Assembly: GCA_964017045.1 (NCBI GenBank)
Contig: OZ024804.1
Location: forward strand, 23,607,549 to 23,671,548
Source: Omphiscola glabra
Taxonomy: Eukaryota; Mollusca; Gastropoda; Lymnaeidae
Reading direction: 5' to 3'
Length of the DNA stretch: 64,000 nt
Within the stretch, counting starts at the first letter, position 1, and every line of letters starts with the position of its first letter. Positions 34,440-46,100 of the stretch are shown here, in pieces. The translations under genes and the position numbers were made by a program. Below the pieces are notes generated by a model. The model saw only the letters and a list, made by a program, of their open reading frames with translations, searched no databases and was not told where the DNA came from.

Positions 34440-35328
34440 GGTAGATCACCCAATTTTTTTCATCCCATTCTTAATAAGTTTATGCAGCTTTGTTGGGGCT
34501 TCTTTTTTCAAATGCACCATTTGAACTCAAGTAACAATAAATACTGTGCATTGGTTTACTACAGGATTCTAAGAAACAGAGCAATTTGTTTGTATCAAAT
34601 AAAATTTGTGAAGATATTAATTAAACTATTTGATAATTATTTATACAGGTACTATAATACAACAATTTAGGTACTGAGTTATAAAACAAGTTATTCAGGA
34701 TGAAAAAATTTATATAATATATATATATATATTTATATGTACATACACATATACAACAACTTCCTCATCTTACCAAATTTAATCAAATTGCTGAAGCCCC
34801 ACACAACTTTATATCAGGTAGAGGCATATTTGTTATTTCAACCCACTGGAACAATAAAAAGAATGAAGATGTACCTAAATAGAATGTAAATTAGCTTCAG
34901 TAGTTTCAAACAAAAACTTTACAATTTAATCATGTTGGATCTCTGAAAGTCAAAGGAAAATTAAAATAGTTACATTTTAAATAATTACAGTAAATTACAG
35001 TATTAGAGGCATGAAAAAATTTAGCTAGCACGTTTTTCTCATAGGAATCAGCATATCTTATTTATATTAATTTATCAGATCTGACTTTAAACAACATGGC
35101 CATACTGACCGGCTGCCCTGTCTGCCTAATCTTAAATAATTTTAGGGCTTAGCACATTTTCAAAAGATCCTATTTCAAAGAAAAGTTCAAATATTCTCAG
35201 TCAGTCACTGAAGATTTAATTCTTTTTCCATATTGTCATTTGTACAGCTGAGCTTCAAGTTGACAAGATGAATGTTATGAAATATGTGCTCTTGAAATAA
35301 CATGAGCAAGGAGTTTATATCAAGATGT
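34440..35328 (-). other. probable 3' UTR side of CREBZF
   Basis: AT-rich DNA directly downstream of the CREBZF stop codon. Several minus-strand AATAAA-like words occur and I cannot choose the real poly(A) site. Confidence 0.35.
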
Positions 35329-36516
35329 TTATTTAGAAGTTGACGAAAAAGTGGTTTGCGCCATTGATGAGCAGTGCGCACAGAATTCTAGGGAGGCCTG
35401 ACTGCCGGAGACATGTAAGCATATGCCAGCCCTTTCATGTATGTTTGTAGTAGACATTCTTGACTGTTTTGAAGTAGGTTCATCATGAACATAATTATGG
35501 TCAGTCTCTGCTTTACGTTTTCTCATTGATGAAGACAGCTGAACTTCAGTTACATTGCTGATATTTGCTAAAATATTGGATAAAGCACTTGCGTTCACCA
35601 GTACAGATTTTAAATATTTTATTTCATCTGCTAAACTGGTATTTTCAGTTTTCATTTTTGTATTTTCTGATTTCAGGATTTCATTATGGGTCTTTAGAAC
35701 ATCTATATCAATCTCCAAACTTTTAATGTATGCTTTCTTTTTCTCACGGTTTAGCTTTGCCTGCTGCGCATTTTTCTTTGATCTTTCATCAAGAGCTTTC
35801 ATTATTTCATCATTTGCTATGCCATTTGTGGGCTGAACATGGACAACTTTAAATTCTTTACATGATTTTAATTCTGCACGGTTTTGTGAGCATTTCTTTT
35901 GTTGATCTATATGATTTAAATCATCTTCATCTAAGTTCATGTCCTCTGAATTTAAATCTTCACTCTCTGATTCACCAACATTATTAAGTGATTTAGTAGA
36001 TGGAGCCTTCTTACTTCTCAACACATGTAGATATCTTCCATTTTCAACACTACGATTTTCATTACGAACACCATTACTACACACGTGTTCATTGTTGTAA
36101 GCAGTATTATTTTCATCATTCAGGAAACCTTTTAATGATCCAACACATGTACAATCTTCTATGATTGCTGTTAATGGTGTCTTAGGTTGTGGACTGCCAA
36201 GTGAACTAAGTGTTTCTGACATACCACTGTCACTTGTGTCAGACTCATGCCATGGAGATTTTGCTAGTAAACGTGTGTTCCTTTTCTGATTACACTGAAT
36301 ATCCCCAGATGAAATAGATGCAGATGTGAAGCCAGGTAGGGAGATATCTGTTTCTGTTATAAGGCTATAAGAAGCCAGGTTAACATCATTCCCCTCTAAG
36401 AGATTATCCACATCAAATTCTGTGTTACTGCTACCAGCCTCAAAATCAACACAAAAGCTATCAAAATAATCAAAATTAGCCAAATCCATTTTTTTATTAT
36501 TGAATATTATCGTCAC
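35329..36516 (-). CDS. CREBZF: CREBZF-like (Zhangfei/SMILE) bZIP transcription factor
   Basis: 395 codons, uninterrupted. The bZIP region is at residues 245-308: basic part with NAQQAKLNR (249-257), then a heptad zipper L267, L274, L281, M288, L295, L302. After the zipper come NASALSNILANIS, a D-H-N-Y tetrapeptide (339-342) and GICLHVSGSQASLEFCAHC (364-382). The [DE]HxY tetrapeptide is the host-cell-factor (HCFC1) binding motif, and the GxCLHV...EFC block is the C-terminal signature of vertebrate CREBZF. Both lie at the expected distance from the zipper, so I am confident of the family. CREBZF modulates CREB/ATF, unfolded-protein and nuclear-receptor transcription in the nucleus and interacts with HCFC1. 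The N-terminal part is acidic and Ser-rich (ESESEDLNSEDMNLDEDD near 182-199), likely a regulatory region. The start could be Met1 (36516) or Met10 (36489); the second begins with an acidic/aromatic segment more typical of an activation domain. It lies head to head with UBE2Z. Confidence 0.9.
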   Translation of the reverse strand: MTIIFNNKKMDLANFDYFDSFCVDFEAGSSNTEFDVDNLLEGNDVNLASYSLITETDISLPGFTSASISSGDIQCNQKRNTRLLAKSPWHESDTSDSGMSETLSSLGSPQPKTPLTAIIEDCTCVGSLKGFLNDENNTAYNNEHVCSNGVRNENRSVENGRYLHVLRSKKAPSTKSLNNVGESESEDLNSEDMNLDEDDLNHIDQQKKCSQNRAELKSCKEFKVVHVQPTNGIANDEIMKALDERSKKNAQQAKLNREKKKAYIKSLEIDIDVLKTHNEILKSENTKMKTENTSLADEIKYLKSVLVNASALSNILANISNVTEVQLSSSMRKRKAETDHNYVHDEPTSKQSRMSTTNIHERAGICLHVSGSQASLEFCAHCSSMAQTTFSSTSK

Positions 36517-37839
36517 TCTGAACTCTAATTTATTAGATGCAATTTCACTCTGACTGAATTGTCTTACTAGTCTTAGTCAGGTATAGTTTTGGTTAAGATG
36601 GGAATGGGGCGTATCTACAGTGATCCTATTACTATTAACTAGTTAGCTTAGGTCCGTTTAAAGATTTCTATGAACTGTTAATTCAATAAATTGGATTTCT
36701 ATGTAGGCCTATATAATTGACTCTTGAGGCAATTGTACAGTTGTACTGATTCCAAGTCAAACTTATTGATATTTAATATTGTCGGCTGGGTCTAAGATTC
36801 AGAGTGCAGAGGCTAGAATGTTGACCGACTTGACTTGAGAAATAATATTACAAAAGTAGGTTAGGCCTACAGAATTGTATTGAAGTTCAATCGGTCCTCA
36901 CATTAGAAATACACCACTTACGATACACAGAATCATAATTTAGTTCCAGGTGCAAAATTGCAGTACATCAGGCAGCTAATTCCAGAGCAAATGACTTGGC
37001 CCAAAAAGTGACAACAAAAAATATGGTACTATTTCTCATGTATTCTTTCGCCAAAAAAAAACGTTGGAGTTACGAAAAATAGCAGGCACTTTAGTAAAAT
37101 ATCATTGGGCCGCTCGATAAATTTAGAAGCATCAATGATGTCAGAGGTTTTTTTAAGTAACACAGTAACTACACGTGACCAAAACGTACAGCTGACGTTA
37201 GCTAAATTACAATTAAAATATCCACATAGTAAAATAGTACCTACAAGTTTGTTTAAATCTGGAAAGATTACAAAAGTATTTATAAAATTTATAAATACTG
37301 TAGGTCTACTTATTTAGAATTTTGTTTTGTATATTACAAGTGTGGTTAGGGCCGGACAAAAAATAAAAGGCACCCGGGGCAAGCATCCTTCCCCCCCAGA
37401 ACGTCAACTGACTCCACTCCCGGAGAAAATGTGTACAACAATACAAAAAAAAATACATTTTAGAAAGAAGGCTAAAGTGTCATTTAAAAAAAAATTGTAA
37501 TAATAATATTCATTGGCGCTTTTAACCGATTACATAAAACATCGCTACGATCAAACAGTAAAACGAATATAATGAAAATAAACTTTTAGCTGCAAAATAA
37601 TATCCGAGAGATCAGCAAGAGGAGTGTTATTTGTATTATAATTATACTAGCCAATATACCAATATATGCGCGGGCTGCATTCGGAAAAAAAAACTTCTAC
37701 ATGCTTTTAATTAACATTTCAATTAAAGCGCCAAGTAAAAAAAATAATAAACACCTCTTAGGTAAAAAAAAATATAAAAAATAATTAATTTGTCTCCTTT
37801 AAAAAACATTTCAAATAGCTTTTGTAAACTTTCATTCCC
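36517..37839. other. CREBZF upstream region
   Basis: This should contain the CREBZF 5' UTR and promoter (minus strand), but I see no defined TATA box. An AT-rich stretch with GGGCCGGAC and poly-C at 37350-37400 resembles the other degenerate element ends in this window. Confidence 0.35.
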
Positions 37840-38340
37840 CGATGGGATCCCATTTCCAAGAAGGATACCATATCCCAATGGGATCCCGACCTCATTGGGG
37901 ATCCCGACCCCATTTGGTGTCCCGACCCCATTGGAATACCGATCCCGTTTGGGATTCCGTTTCCATAGTGGATCCCATTGGGATCCCAACCCCATTGAGA
38001 TCCTGACCATATCTGGATCCCAACCCCATTTAAGATCTCGACCCCACTGGGATTCCGAACCCAGCGGGATCCAGATTCCGATGGGGATCCCGACACATTT
38101 TGTGATCCCGCTTCCTAATTGGATTCAATATGCCATTTTGGGATTTCGACCCCCATTGGATCCCGATCCCGATTGGAATCTAGTTTCTAAATGGGATCCT
38201 GACGCCATTGTTACCCCGACCCCATTGTGATCCCGACCTAGGTGAGATCCCGATTGGATCCCATTTCCAAGTAGGATATCATTTTCCATTTTTCCCCTTT
38301 TAAGGTGGGTTCACGATCTCATTCGGATCCTGTTTCCCGG
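37840..38340. repeat. degenerate GGATCCC-rich tandem repeat
   Basis: About 22 loosely conserved units of CCCATTGGGATCCCGACC with spacings of 19-26 bases. The GGATCC hexamer and GGGATCCC palindrome recur. High divergence suggests an old array. Confidence 0.8.
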
Positions 38341-38578
38341 TGGGATCATATAAGAAAAAAACTATTTTTGCGCCCCCGCCCCAAACTAATTAAATTCCCA
38401 ACTGCTTTTATCTTTTTAATACAAGAATAATAAACAATCTGCCCCCATCTATTTGCACAAACAATAATTTTTTTTATGTGAATCTGGAAAACATATATAT
38501 TTTTTAATGTGATTTTGGCGCTTCCAACCCAAAAGTCTGAAATGCCCCCTCCCAAAATTTCTGAAAGAAATACCGAAT

Positions 38579-38645
38579 TCAAGTATACGCCAAATTCAAG
38601 TATACACAAATTCAAGTATACGCCAAATTCAAGTATGCGCCAAAA
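38579..38645. repeat. short AAGTATACGCCAAATTC repeat, 4 units
   Basis: Four consecutive copies with small changes (TATACACAAATTC, TATGCGCCAAA), about 17 bp each. Confidence 0.85.
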
Positions 38646-38699
38646 TGAATCCCAGTATTTTGAATAGATCAAAATTTTTCTAAGGGAACACTTGCCCTT

Positions 38700-39520
38700 G
38701 CATTTACTCGAGAGTTTTTCTGTTCGCCCATTCCCTTGCGTTAATCGATGTCACAATGCAGGGTTCAATATAAGCATGTGCCAAATTATTACCCTGGGGC
38801 TCTCTACAATGGAGTGAATTCAATTTATTTATTGCACTAGGCACCATAATGCCTCTCCCGGATACTTGAAAAATTCTTTCAACCGATCAGATAGAAACAC
38901 TGAATTTAGGTATCTTCCAAAATGCCTCTCTTGATTTTAAAATAATCAAACAATTTCTGGCGAGGGGCTCCACAGACCGCCTTCCGCTCAAGAGCTATCG
39001 GCTCCCTCGATTTCTGCCCAACTGCCTGTTAAAGATGACAGTTTAACCGGCCTTGATTGCCAATTTTGTTGCCGATAGAAACACTGTCTTGTAGAGTATC
39101 TAGTGATAGTGTCGCCCCGTGCAGGCAATATTTTTGCCACCCTCCCTTTCATGATACAAACTCTGCAGTTCTACAAAAATGCCACCCATCCATATTTAAA
39201 AAATGGACACCTGGGCCTGGGCGGACCACCCCATCCGCCACTTTTTACGCCACTGGCAGAGAAGTAGCGAGAGTGCTTAGTGACAGGGAAAAACTCATTT
39301 TTAAGCCCCCCCCCCCCTTTTTAACTCTGAAGCACATTTTTGCATCCATTAAATACCACCAAAACCCATTTTGGAGCCCTACTAGTTTGGCGCCAGGGTA
39401 CATCTGTCCATCTCTGCCCCCCCCCCCCCAGCGTCGCCTCTAGTCCAGCGTATCAAAAATTCTGAAACCCCACCCCCTTTTTGTGGAGGAAATTGTCTGG
39501 AAGAAACACTGGGGGAAGAG
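38700..39520. other. cluster of degenerate hAT-like element ends
   Basis: AGAAACACTG (the reverse complement of a CAGTGTTTCT hAT-type end) occurs at 38893, 39077 and 39502, and CGCCACTG near 39250. The sequence between is rich in C-runs and GCCACCC motifs. I cannot delimit individual elements or find 8-bp duplications. Confidence 0.4.
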
Positions 39521-41801
39521 TCTTTTTTCGTGGCAGGTGGTTGGGTATTTATTGGCTCCTTCGGTCGGCACTTAGTCTATCATCTGTGGCATGGGCCTGT
39601 CATTTGGTCTGTCCCAAGGGGAATTAAAATTCAGTAAATATAAGTGTTTTTTTTCACGCTAACATAAATGTATATCATTATAATAACATAAATTTTAAGA
39701 GATAAGTGGTGAGCCAAGAATTCTGGAAGTGTAAGCGTGGAGGTTTAGGGGGGGGGGCGGGGTGAGAGAAAAGTGTGTGGAATCAGGTTGGATCGTAAAC
39801 CTTTGGATCATATTGATAAACCGGATTAATCTGAAAAGTTTTTAAAAAAAATAGTTTATTTCTCTTTGTTTTGTAAATTACACCCCAAAAATCACAGTTA
39901 CTCTTACTAGACTACCCATATTTTTGTATAACGTGTCTAATTAACTCTAATAATTTTTGTTAAGTTAATTATCTTAAACAATGCACTGAGTATGTATCCA
40001 AACGCATTTCATAGCTAACAGAACCAATCAATTTATATATATTTTTTTTTAAATTACTAAATGTAAATCTTAAAATAACAAAAAATTTGGAAGAGGGGAG
40101 GAGGGTGATGATGAAGTCATATCTTATTGTAGTAATTGATATCATTTTCGTTCTGTTCCTATTTTAGATTTAAACATAAAAATGGGTTGATGTATTAAAT
40201 GTATATAATGAAAAAAGAAAGGGTGTGGGTGGCGCAAACTTAGTTTGTACCCGATGCGCTAAATAACATAAGGCATCCTCTGAATTTATATGGTCTCCTA
40301 ATTGACCTAATGACTCAAGAAATATCCAAATGGGCCTAATTGCAGATAAAATGTTCTACTTATCTGCTTTATGTTGACGTTGGTGTACTTTGACGTAAGT
40401 TAAGTTAGTGAACGTTATTTAAGATCATCAAGCAGTCGCGTAGCTGGCGGGTAGTGTCGCAAGGGATAGGTCAAGCTTTTTGTCACCCCTTCCTCGGAAA
40501 AAAAACTCTGCTGTTGGCCGAAAATGCCACCCCGAAATAAGGAAAAAAGTGTCACCCGGGTAGGAAAACCACACCCCCCCCCCTTTACCCGAAAAACCGG
40601 ATAATTTAAGGTGAAAAGGACCAGCAAAAGACGAAGACGTCTTTAAATTTGTCTTTCTATTTTTAAAAGTACATTCGAAAAATGGGTAATTGGTATGACC
40701 CAATTGTTTTGTTTTTACAAGTAGACTGATCATAAAACTGGTGTTTTCCTACCATAAAAATAGTGATTTCTACTAGTTGTAAGCATGTCCTATTTCTAAA
40801 TCTTTTAATTTAGGCCTACCGAGTTTATGATAATTTTGGGAATTAAGTTACATTTGTCAATTGTTGTTACTTTGTTGAGCCTAACAATCAAATGAATCAT
40901 GGGACTCACTCGACGAGTTCCGAGTGACTTGTCACTACTTTTTTAGTAGGCCTACTAACAATTTACTAATACAAATATTATTAACTTCGTATTATCATTA
41001 AATACGCAGAAATTATCATTACTACTATTAGTATTACACAGTAGACGCAGTTGTCAGTACTCTAATTTAATTTAGTCACGACATTGGTTGTTCTTACTCA
41101 TTGAAGCACTAGGAGGAATAGGCATTCTAGGCTAGCCTAGGACTAGGATAACAATCAATCATTTATTAATTTGGTAAATTTAAGAATTGGTTCATAACCC
41201 TAAAATTCACCCCCAGAACTCAGGACTGGCATAGTTGCATATATTCATTACAAATTACAAGGCAACGGTCTGTCTAAGTCTAAGAGTCAGAGTAGAATTA
41301 AAACTGTCTTCTAGTTCTAGGCCCCCTAGAAATGTCCCAGGCAGCCATCCTAAGCCAAGCCAGCTGTTTAATTATGATAATCACATATTTAAACTTAAAG
41401 GCTAATTTTACACTTAACAGTAATTACAGAATCCTTGCCCAAAGACTGACTAAAGACTAAGGAAATAAGTTAGATAATAAATAAGGAAGCTTTCCTGGAA
41501 GTCCAATGTCAAATAGTTGATATTACTAATTATCATATAATATTTGATATATATATAATTAATATGGTAGGCTTTACTAATTTAGTTATATCAAAATTGT
41601 ATCTAGTCTAAGGCTTGGGCCTACCATATCTTTTACTGAACTTAATTATCCACCAGACCCATAAAAAAGGATTTGATTTAATTTTTCAAGACAAAATCTA
41701 AGCATGGCGCATGTACAGATATTCAGTCTCAGAAGTCAGAATACTCAAGTTGATAATATGGAAACTAACTAAATAAATCATCATATTTAAGTTTGGTAAA
41801 T
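39521..41801. other. intergenic stretch, no gene seen
   Basis: AT-rich. It contains an apparent element remnant at 40434-40620 (starts CAGTCGCGTAGCTGGCGGG, then C-runs). Minus-strand open frames there are short and domain-free. Confidence 0.4.
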
Positions 41802-42012
41802 GTGTAGTTATGGGTCCGCGTTTTTTACCATGACGAATAAAAAGTTTTTAAAAATGAAAAAATGATCTAAATCTATCCCTCACCCTAACCTGAACCCTAA
41901 ATTCCTCCCTAACCCGGTTTTGACCCTCTCCCTAACAGGGTTTTGACCCTCTCCCTAACAGGGTTTTGACCCTCTCCCTAACGCAAATGACGCCACGGAC
42001 CCACAACTACAC
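41802..42012. mobile_element. MITE with an internal minisatellite
   Basis: The ends GTGTAGTTATGGGTCCGCG and CCACGGACCCACAACTACAC are inverted repeats of about 19 bp (two mismatches). The 211-bp interior carries 3-4 units of a 23-bp repeat, AGGGTTTTGACCCTCTCCCT plus AAC (41885-41985). It is non-coding. TIR ends plus an internal tandem core is an architecture known from some bivalve and insect non-autonomous elements. Confidence 0.75.
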
Positions 42013-42406
42013 ATCAGCCTTAAGTTTAAGATTGAATTGTCAATTACACTTATTTTTATAAGTTTGTTGTAGCCTAATATTAATATGAAAATTTAATTGA
42101 GATTCTTTAACTTTAACAGAAATACAACTGTTAATTTATAACCAGTCCATGGTGGCTTACAGTATTATGCCTTTAATACTAAATATATATACTAATTTTA
42201 ATACTTAGCCTTGCTTATTATTTTAATATAAGCCCTTATGTCATGATAAATATTAATAGGGTTTTAATCACCAATTTCATAACCAGATTGTCAATATCCT
42301 AAACAAGCTCCAGGTCACCTAGTAGTTAATTAGACTAAGGACTTTAGAAATGCACTTGTTCACTATTTTGATGCCTTTTCCAGTGTCTGTCCCTCAGATA
42401 TGCTTT

Positions 42407-42690
42407 CTTGATTGATTGGAGTACTTATATAGTGCTCATTCCATGCTATGATAGCATGCTCATGGCGCTCAGATGTTCGATGTTAGACGCACATGAACTC
42501 CATCTCCCCATCTCCGGGTTTGAATTCAGAGTTGCCTTCTCTTAGATGAGTTGCCGTCCAAGGTTGACGAGTCCGAGTCCCATCCACCCGGGATGCTGGC
42601 TGTGTTTTTTTTGCTTGGCTGGGCTTTGGCGGGGATTGAACTCCTGACCATCAACTTGAGATTTGCTCAGTTTAGACCACTCGGGCACCC
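42407..42690 (-). mobile_element. tRNA-derived SINE, minus strand
   Basis: On the minus strand the head reads GGGTGCCCGAGTGGTCTAAA (an A box as in class II tRNAs) and about 45 bases later GGAGTTCAATCC (B box GTTCAATCC), a split RNA polymerase III promoter. About 180 bases of unrelated body and a tail ending in AGCACTATATAAGTACTCCA and ATCAATCAA follow. It is a non-autonomous retroposon mobilised by a LINE. The head is too mutated to be a functional tRNA gene. Confidence 0.8.
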
Positions 42691-43170
42691 AGCACCCAAA
42701 GGCTTAATTTAATTATTTTCAGGTGGAGCCGGGGATTTTTGAGCAGGGTATGGGTAGGATTCTTCTTTACAGGTTTTTTAGACTGGCATGCTGATAATTT
42801 TAGTTGCTTCGTATCTGTGATATCATATGCTGTTGCAAATTTCAGACCAGCAAGGTTTTTTTTTTACTAATTTCAATTTCATTGTTGCTTCTTATTTTGT
42901 CTTGTCCGCTGAAAGAGGCCTTCGGCCGAGATTTTCTCCTTTTATTGTCCTCTCTTTTCATTTTAAGCTTCAACATTCCTTGTTCCACTATTTCCTTCAC
43001 ACAGCTTGAAAGCCATCCTTTATTTATTATTCTATAAGCATTTTTTGATGAGTAAAAGAAAAGACCAAATTATTTAAGTCACACATTAATTAAGTAATAC
43101 ATTTTCCTGTGTGTTTTTTGTAAAGCTTAGACTTAGAAAGCCAAGGAATTTCCTTTTTGTATGAGTCACA
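42691..43170. other. UBE2Z upstream region
   Basis: The 5' UTR and promoter are expected here, but no motif stands out. The open frame at 42804-43037 is AT-rich and hydrophobic only through T-rich codons; I do not call it. Confidence 0.35.
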
Positions 43171-46100
43171 ATGTCTCATACAGCTGTCTACTTAGATAAA
43201 GGCAGCGGAGAAATGGCCACTCAAGCCAGTACAAGCTCAAGCGAACAATCCAATTTAAAAACTGAAATAGGAAGTGGGGACAAGAAAGAAAATATTTCAG
43301 AAGTAAATGCTGCCTTTAGTGTTGTTAGTAACATGGAGCTCCTGGAGAGCGGCCCTGAAGGAGCTGAGAACATTGGTGCCATGCATGACTTTCTCAGTGC
43401 CAAGTGGGACCCTGACGATCCCACTGACACAGAGGTGACAAGCCCACCTTCACCATCTTGCATTAGACGCATTAAAAAGTAAGTTTTTGTTGACCTTTTG
43501 GTGTTTGTGACAAATACAGAAAAGTTATAAAGGGATGGGAGGCACATCAGTAATTTACTATGGCCTATAGTGGGTCTTTAACTAAAAAATGCATGTCCTT
43601 CATGTACATCATGATCTTTTGTCTAGTAGCTTACACTTACATCTTAGCCAATTTATAATTTTTTAAACTGGATGTATCATCACCTCTTGTTTTTAACTTA
43701 TCGGGTCAAAAGTTTAAAAAATGTTCCATATTAAACTACCCCAAAATTGTATACCTAAACTTTAAAGTGCCATTTTCATAACTTATTTCAGTGACATTTT
43801 AGCCATATATTCTGATCCACCTCCTGGCCTTTGCGTCATGCCTGACCCGAACAACATCACTAAAGTGAGTAATGCTTTTGGTTTGATAAGAAAGAACTGT
43901 CCCAAAATGTCACCTGTGGGCAATTGTAATGACCCATAAAAGCACACAAAAATTGTGTAGAAAAAAAAAAAAGAATTACACATCAGAGATTGGCTTACAG
44001 TACAGTATATGCTACTCCATTACTAACCAGGTAAACTAAATGAGATGAGGTCAACAGTCTCATATAACTAAATAGTTAATAGCATATAATAGTTAATTCC
44101 ATCTTTCAAATGGCATATTTTAAGATAAACAGTAGTTAGAACATCTAAATAATACCCCACTTTGCAGAATGCTCAATTCATGAGTAATTAATGTAAATGT
44201 ATATAAACACAGCAAATTATTGGTTTAAATTTGAATAGACTAAATAAAGAAACACATTATTTGGCTGCAAACCTTCATGATTGACAATGAAATGTCTTTG
44301 AAAATCAATGTAAGAGACAATAAATTAACATTATCTAAGAATGAGCCATTGCTAAGATTTATTTCAGCAACAGCGTATCTTTTATAAATGCATAAATGCT
44401 CATTCAAATTCGTTCAATCAGTGTATACTTTTTTTTTTTTATGAGACATCTTTTATTGAGGGAGGAATCACATTAGCACTTTATCATATCAATAGTTTTC
44501 TAGAGTAATATCAGCTTCAATTGTCTTAAAAATTTAAAGAACTGTTTATTTTCAGATCCATGCTCTTCTCACTGGACCATTTGACACACCTTATGAAGGT
44601 GGATTTTTTTACTTCCTCATTCGCTTCCCTTCAGATTATCCTATCAGCCCACCCAGAGTTCGATTAATGACAACAGGGAACGGTACCGTAAGGTTCAACC
44701 CAAACCTATACAAGAATGGCAAAGTCTGCCTAAGTATTCTTGGGTAAGTGGGTATATTCTTGCATCTTGGGGTAAGTCAGATATTTTTATACCTTAGGGT
44801 AAATCTATACATACTTAAAGCTTGGGATGAGTTAATGTGGCCTTGTATGTTGTAATAACCCAATACATTCTTGTGTCTTAGTGTAGCTCAGATCATTTAC
44901 ATCAACTTAACACCATCTATGAATTTCTTGACATTTTAGGCGAAAAATATTTTAGCCTTTAAAAGTGATTTCATTCAGTTGAGAAAAAGATTGTTTTAAA
45001 GGCTAAAGGTTCTAAAGGCTAAATCATTGTGTCTAAATAATGTCTGGTTTTTTTGTGTGATATTTTTCCAAATATTCCTCCAGGACCTGGGCAGGGCCCT
45101 CATGGAGTCCAGCTCAGACTCTCTCAACAGTTCTCATCTCTATCCAGTCCTTGATGAATGAGAAGCCCTACCACAATGAGCCAGGCTTCAAACATGTGAG
45201 TGCTTTTGTTTAATGATCACAAACAATAAAATTGATATAGCTTCCTAGCTCATTGTCTCTGAAGTTTTTAACTTGTTTAACAAACACCTTTGAGCATTGA
45301 GTTGGTCATAGACTAAAACATCAAAGAACCTAATCAGTCCCCAACATATCAAACTCTTTACAATAATCATCTATTTGTTGATCTTTTTGTTGGAATTTAT
45401 TCTTAACTGAATATGGCCCATCAAAATAATTAAAATGACAAAAAACAATTCCATGTAGTAATTGCAATTTATTGCTTTATATTCAAATTTTTACGATTAG
45501 GTTTGAGGTGTTAAGGATGCCTTATTGAAATTTTAAGAATGAAATATAAAAAAAACTGAGCCACTAAAGGAGATTGTTAAAAAAAAAATGTGTGGTTTGA
45601 CTGGAGACTAAGACTGGTCTCAAATGTCTGGAGACCTAGACTGGTCTCAAATGTCTGGAGACCAAGACTGGTCTCAAATGTCTGGAGACCAAGACTGGTC
45701 TCAAATGTCTGGAGACCAAGACTGATCTCAAATGTCTGGAGACCAAGACTGGTCTCAAATGTCTGGAGACCAAGACTGGTCTCAAATGCCTGGAGGGATC
45801 TGTACAGGAATTAATTTGTGTGTGATGTGATTTGTGAATTTAAAATTATTGCTGGGACCACCAATGGTAAGTTAAAGTTTAAAGTACAGAATAAAATTTT
45901 GGTTTCACACTTGGGTCAGGTAACTAAAGAATATACTTATCCACAGGAGAGAACTTCAGGTGACTCTAAGCATTACAATGCAATCATACAGCATGAAACC
46001 ATTCGTGTGGCAGTGTGTGACATGATTGATGGGAACATAAGGATACCTGATACATTGAGGTCAGTTCACTGATACACAGTCTGGGATATTAGAACATCGG

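Noticed and set aside
41880..41995. Telomere-like CCCTAAC words
   Set aside because: The true period is 23 bp, with GTTTTGACC between the words, and the block lies inside a TIR element; it is not a hexamer telomere repeat.
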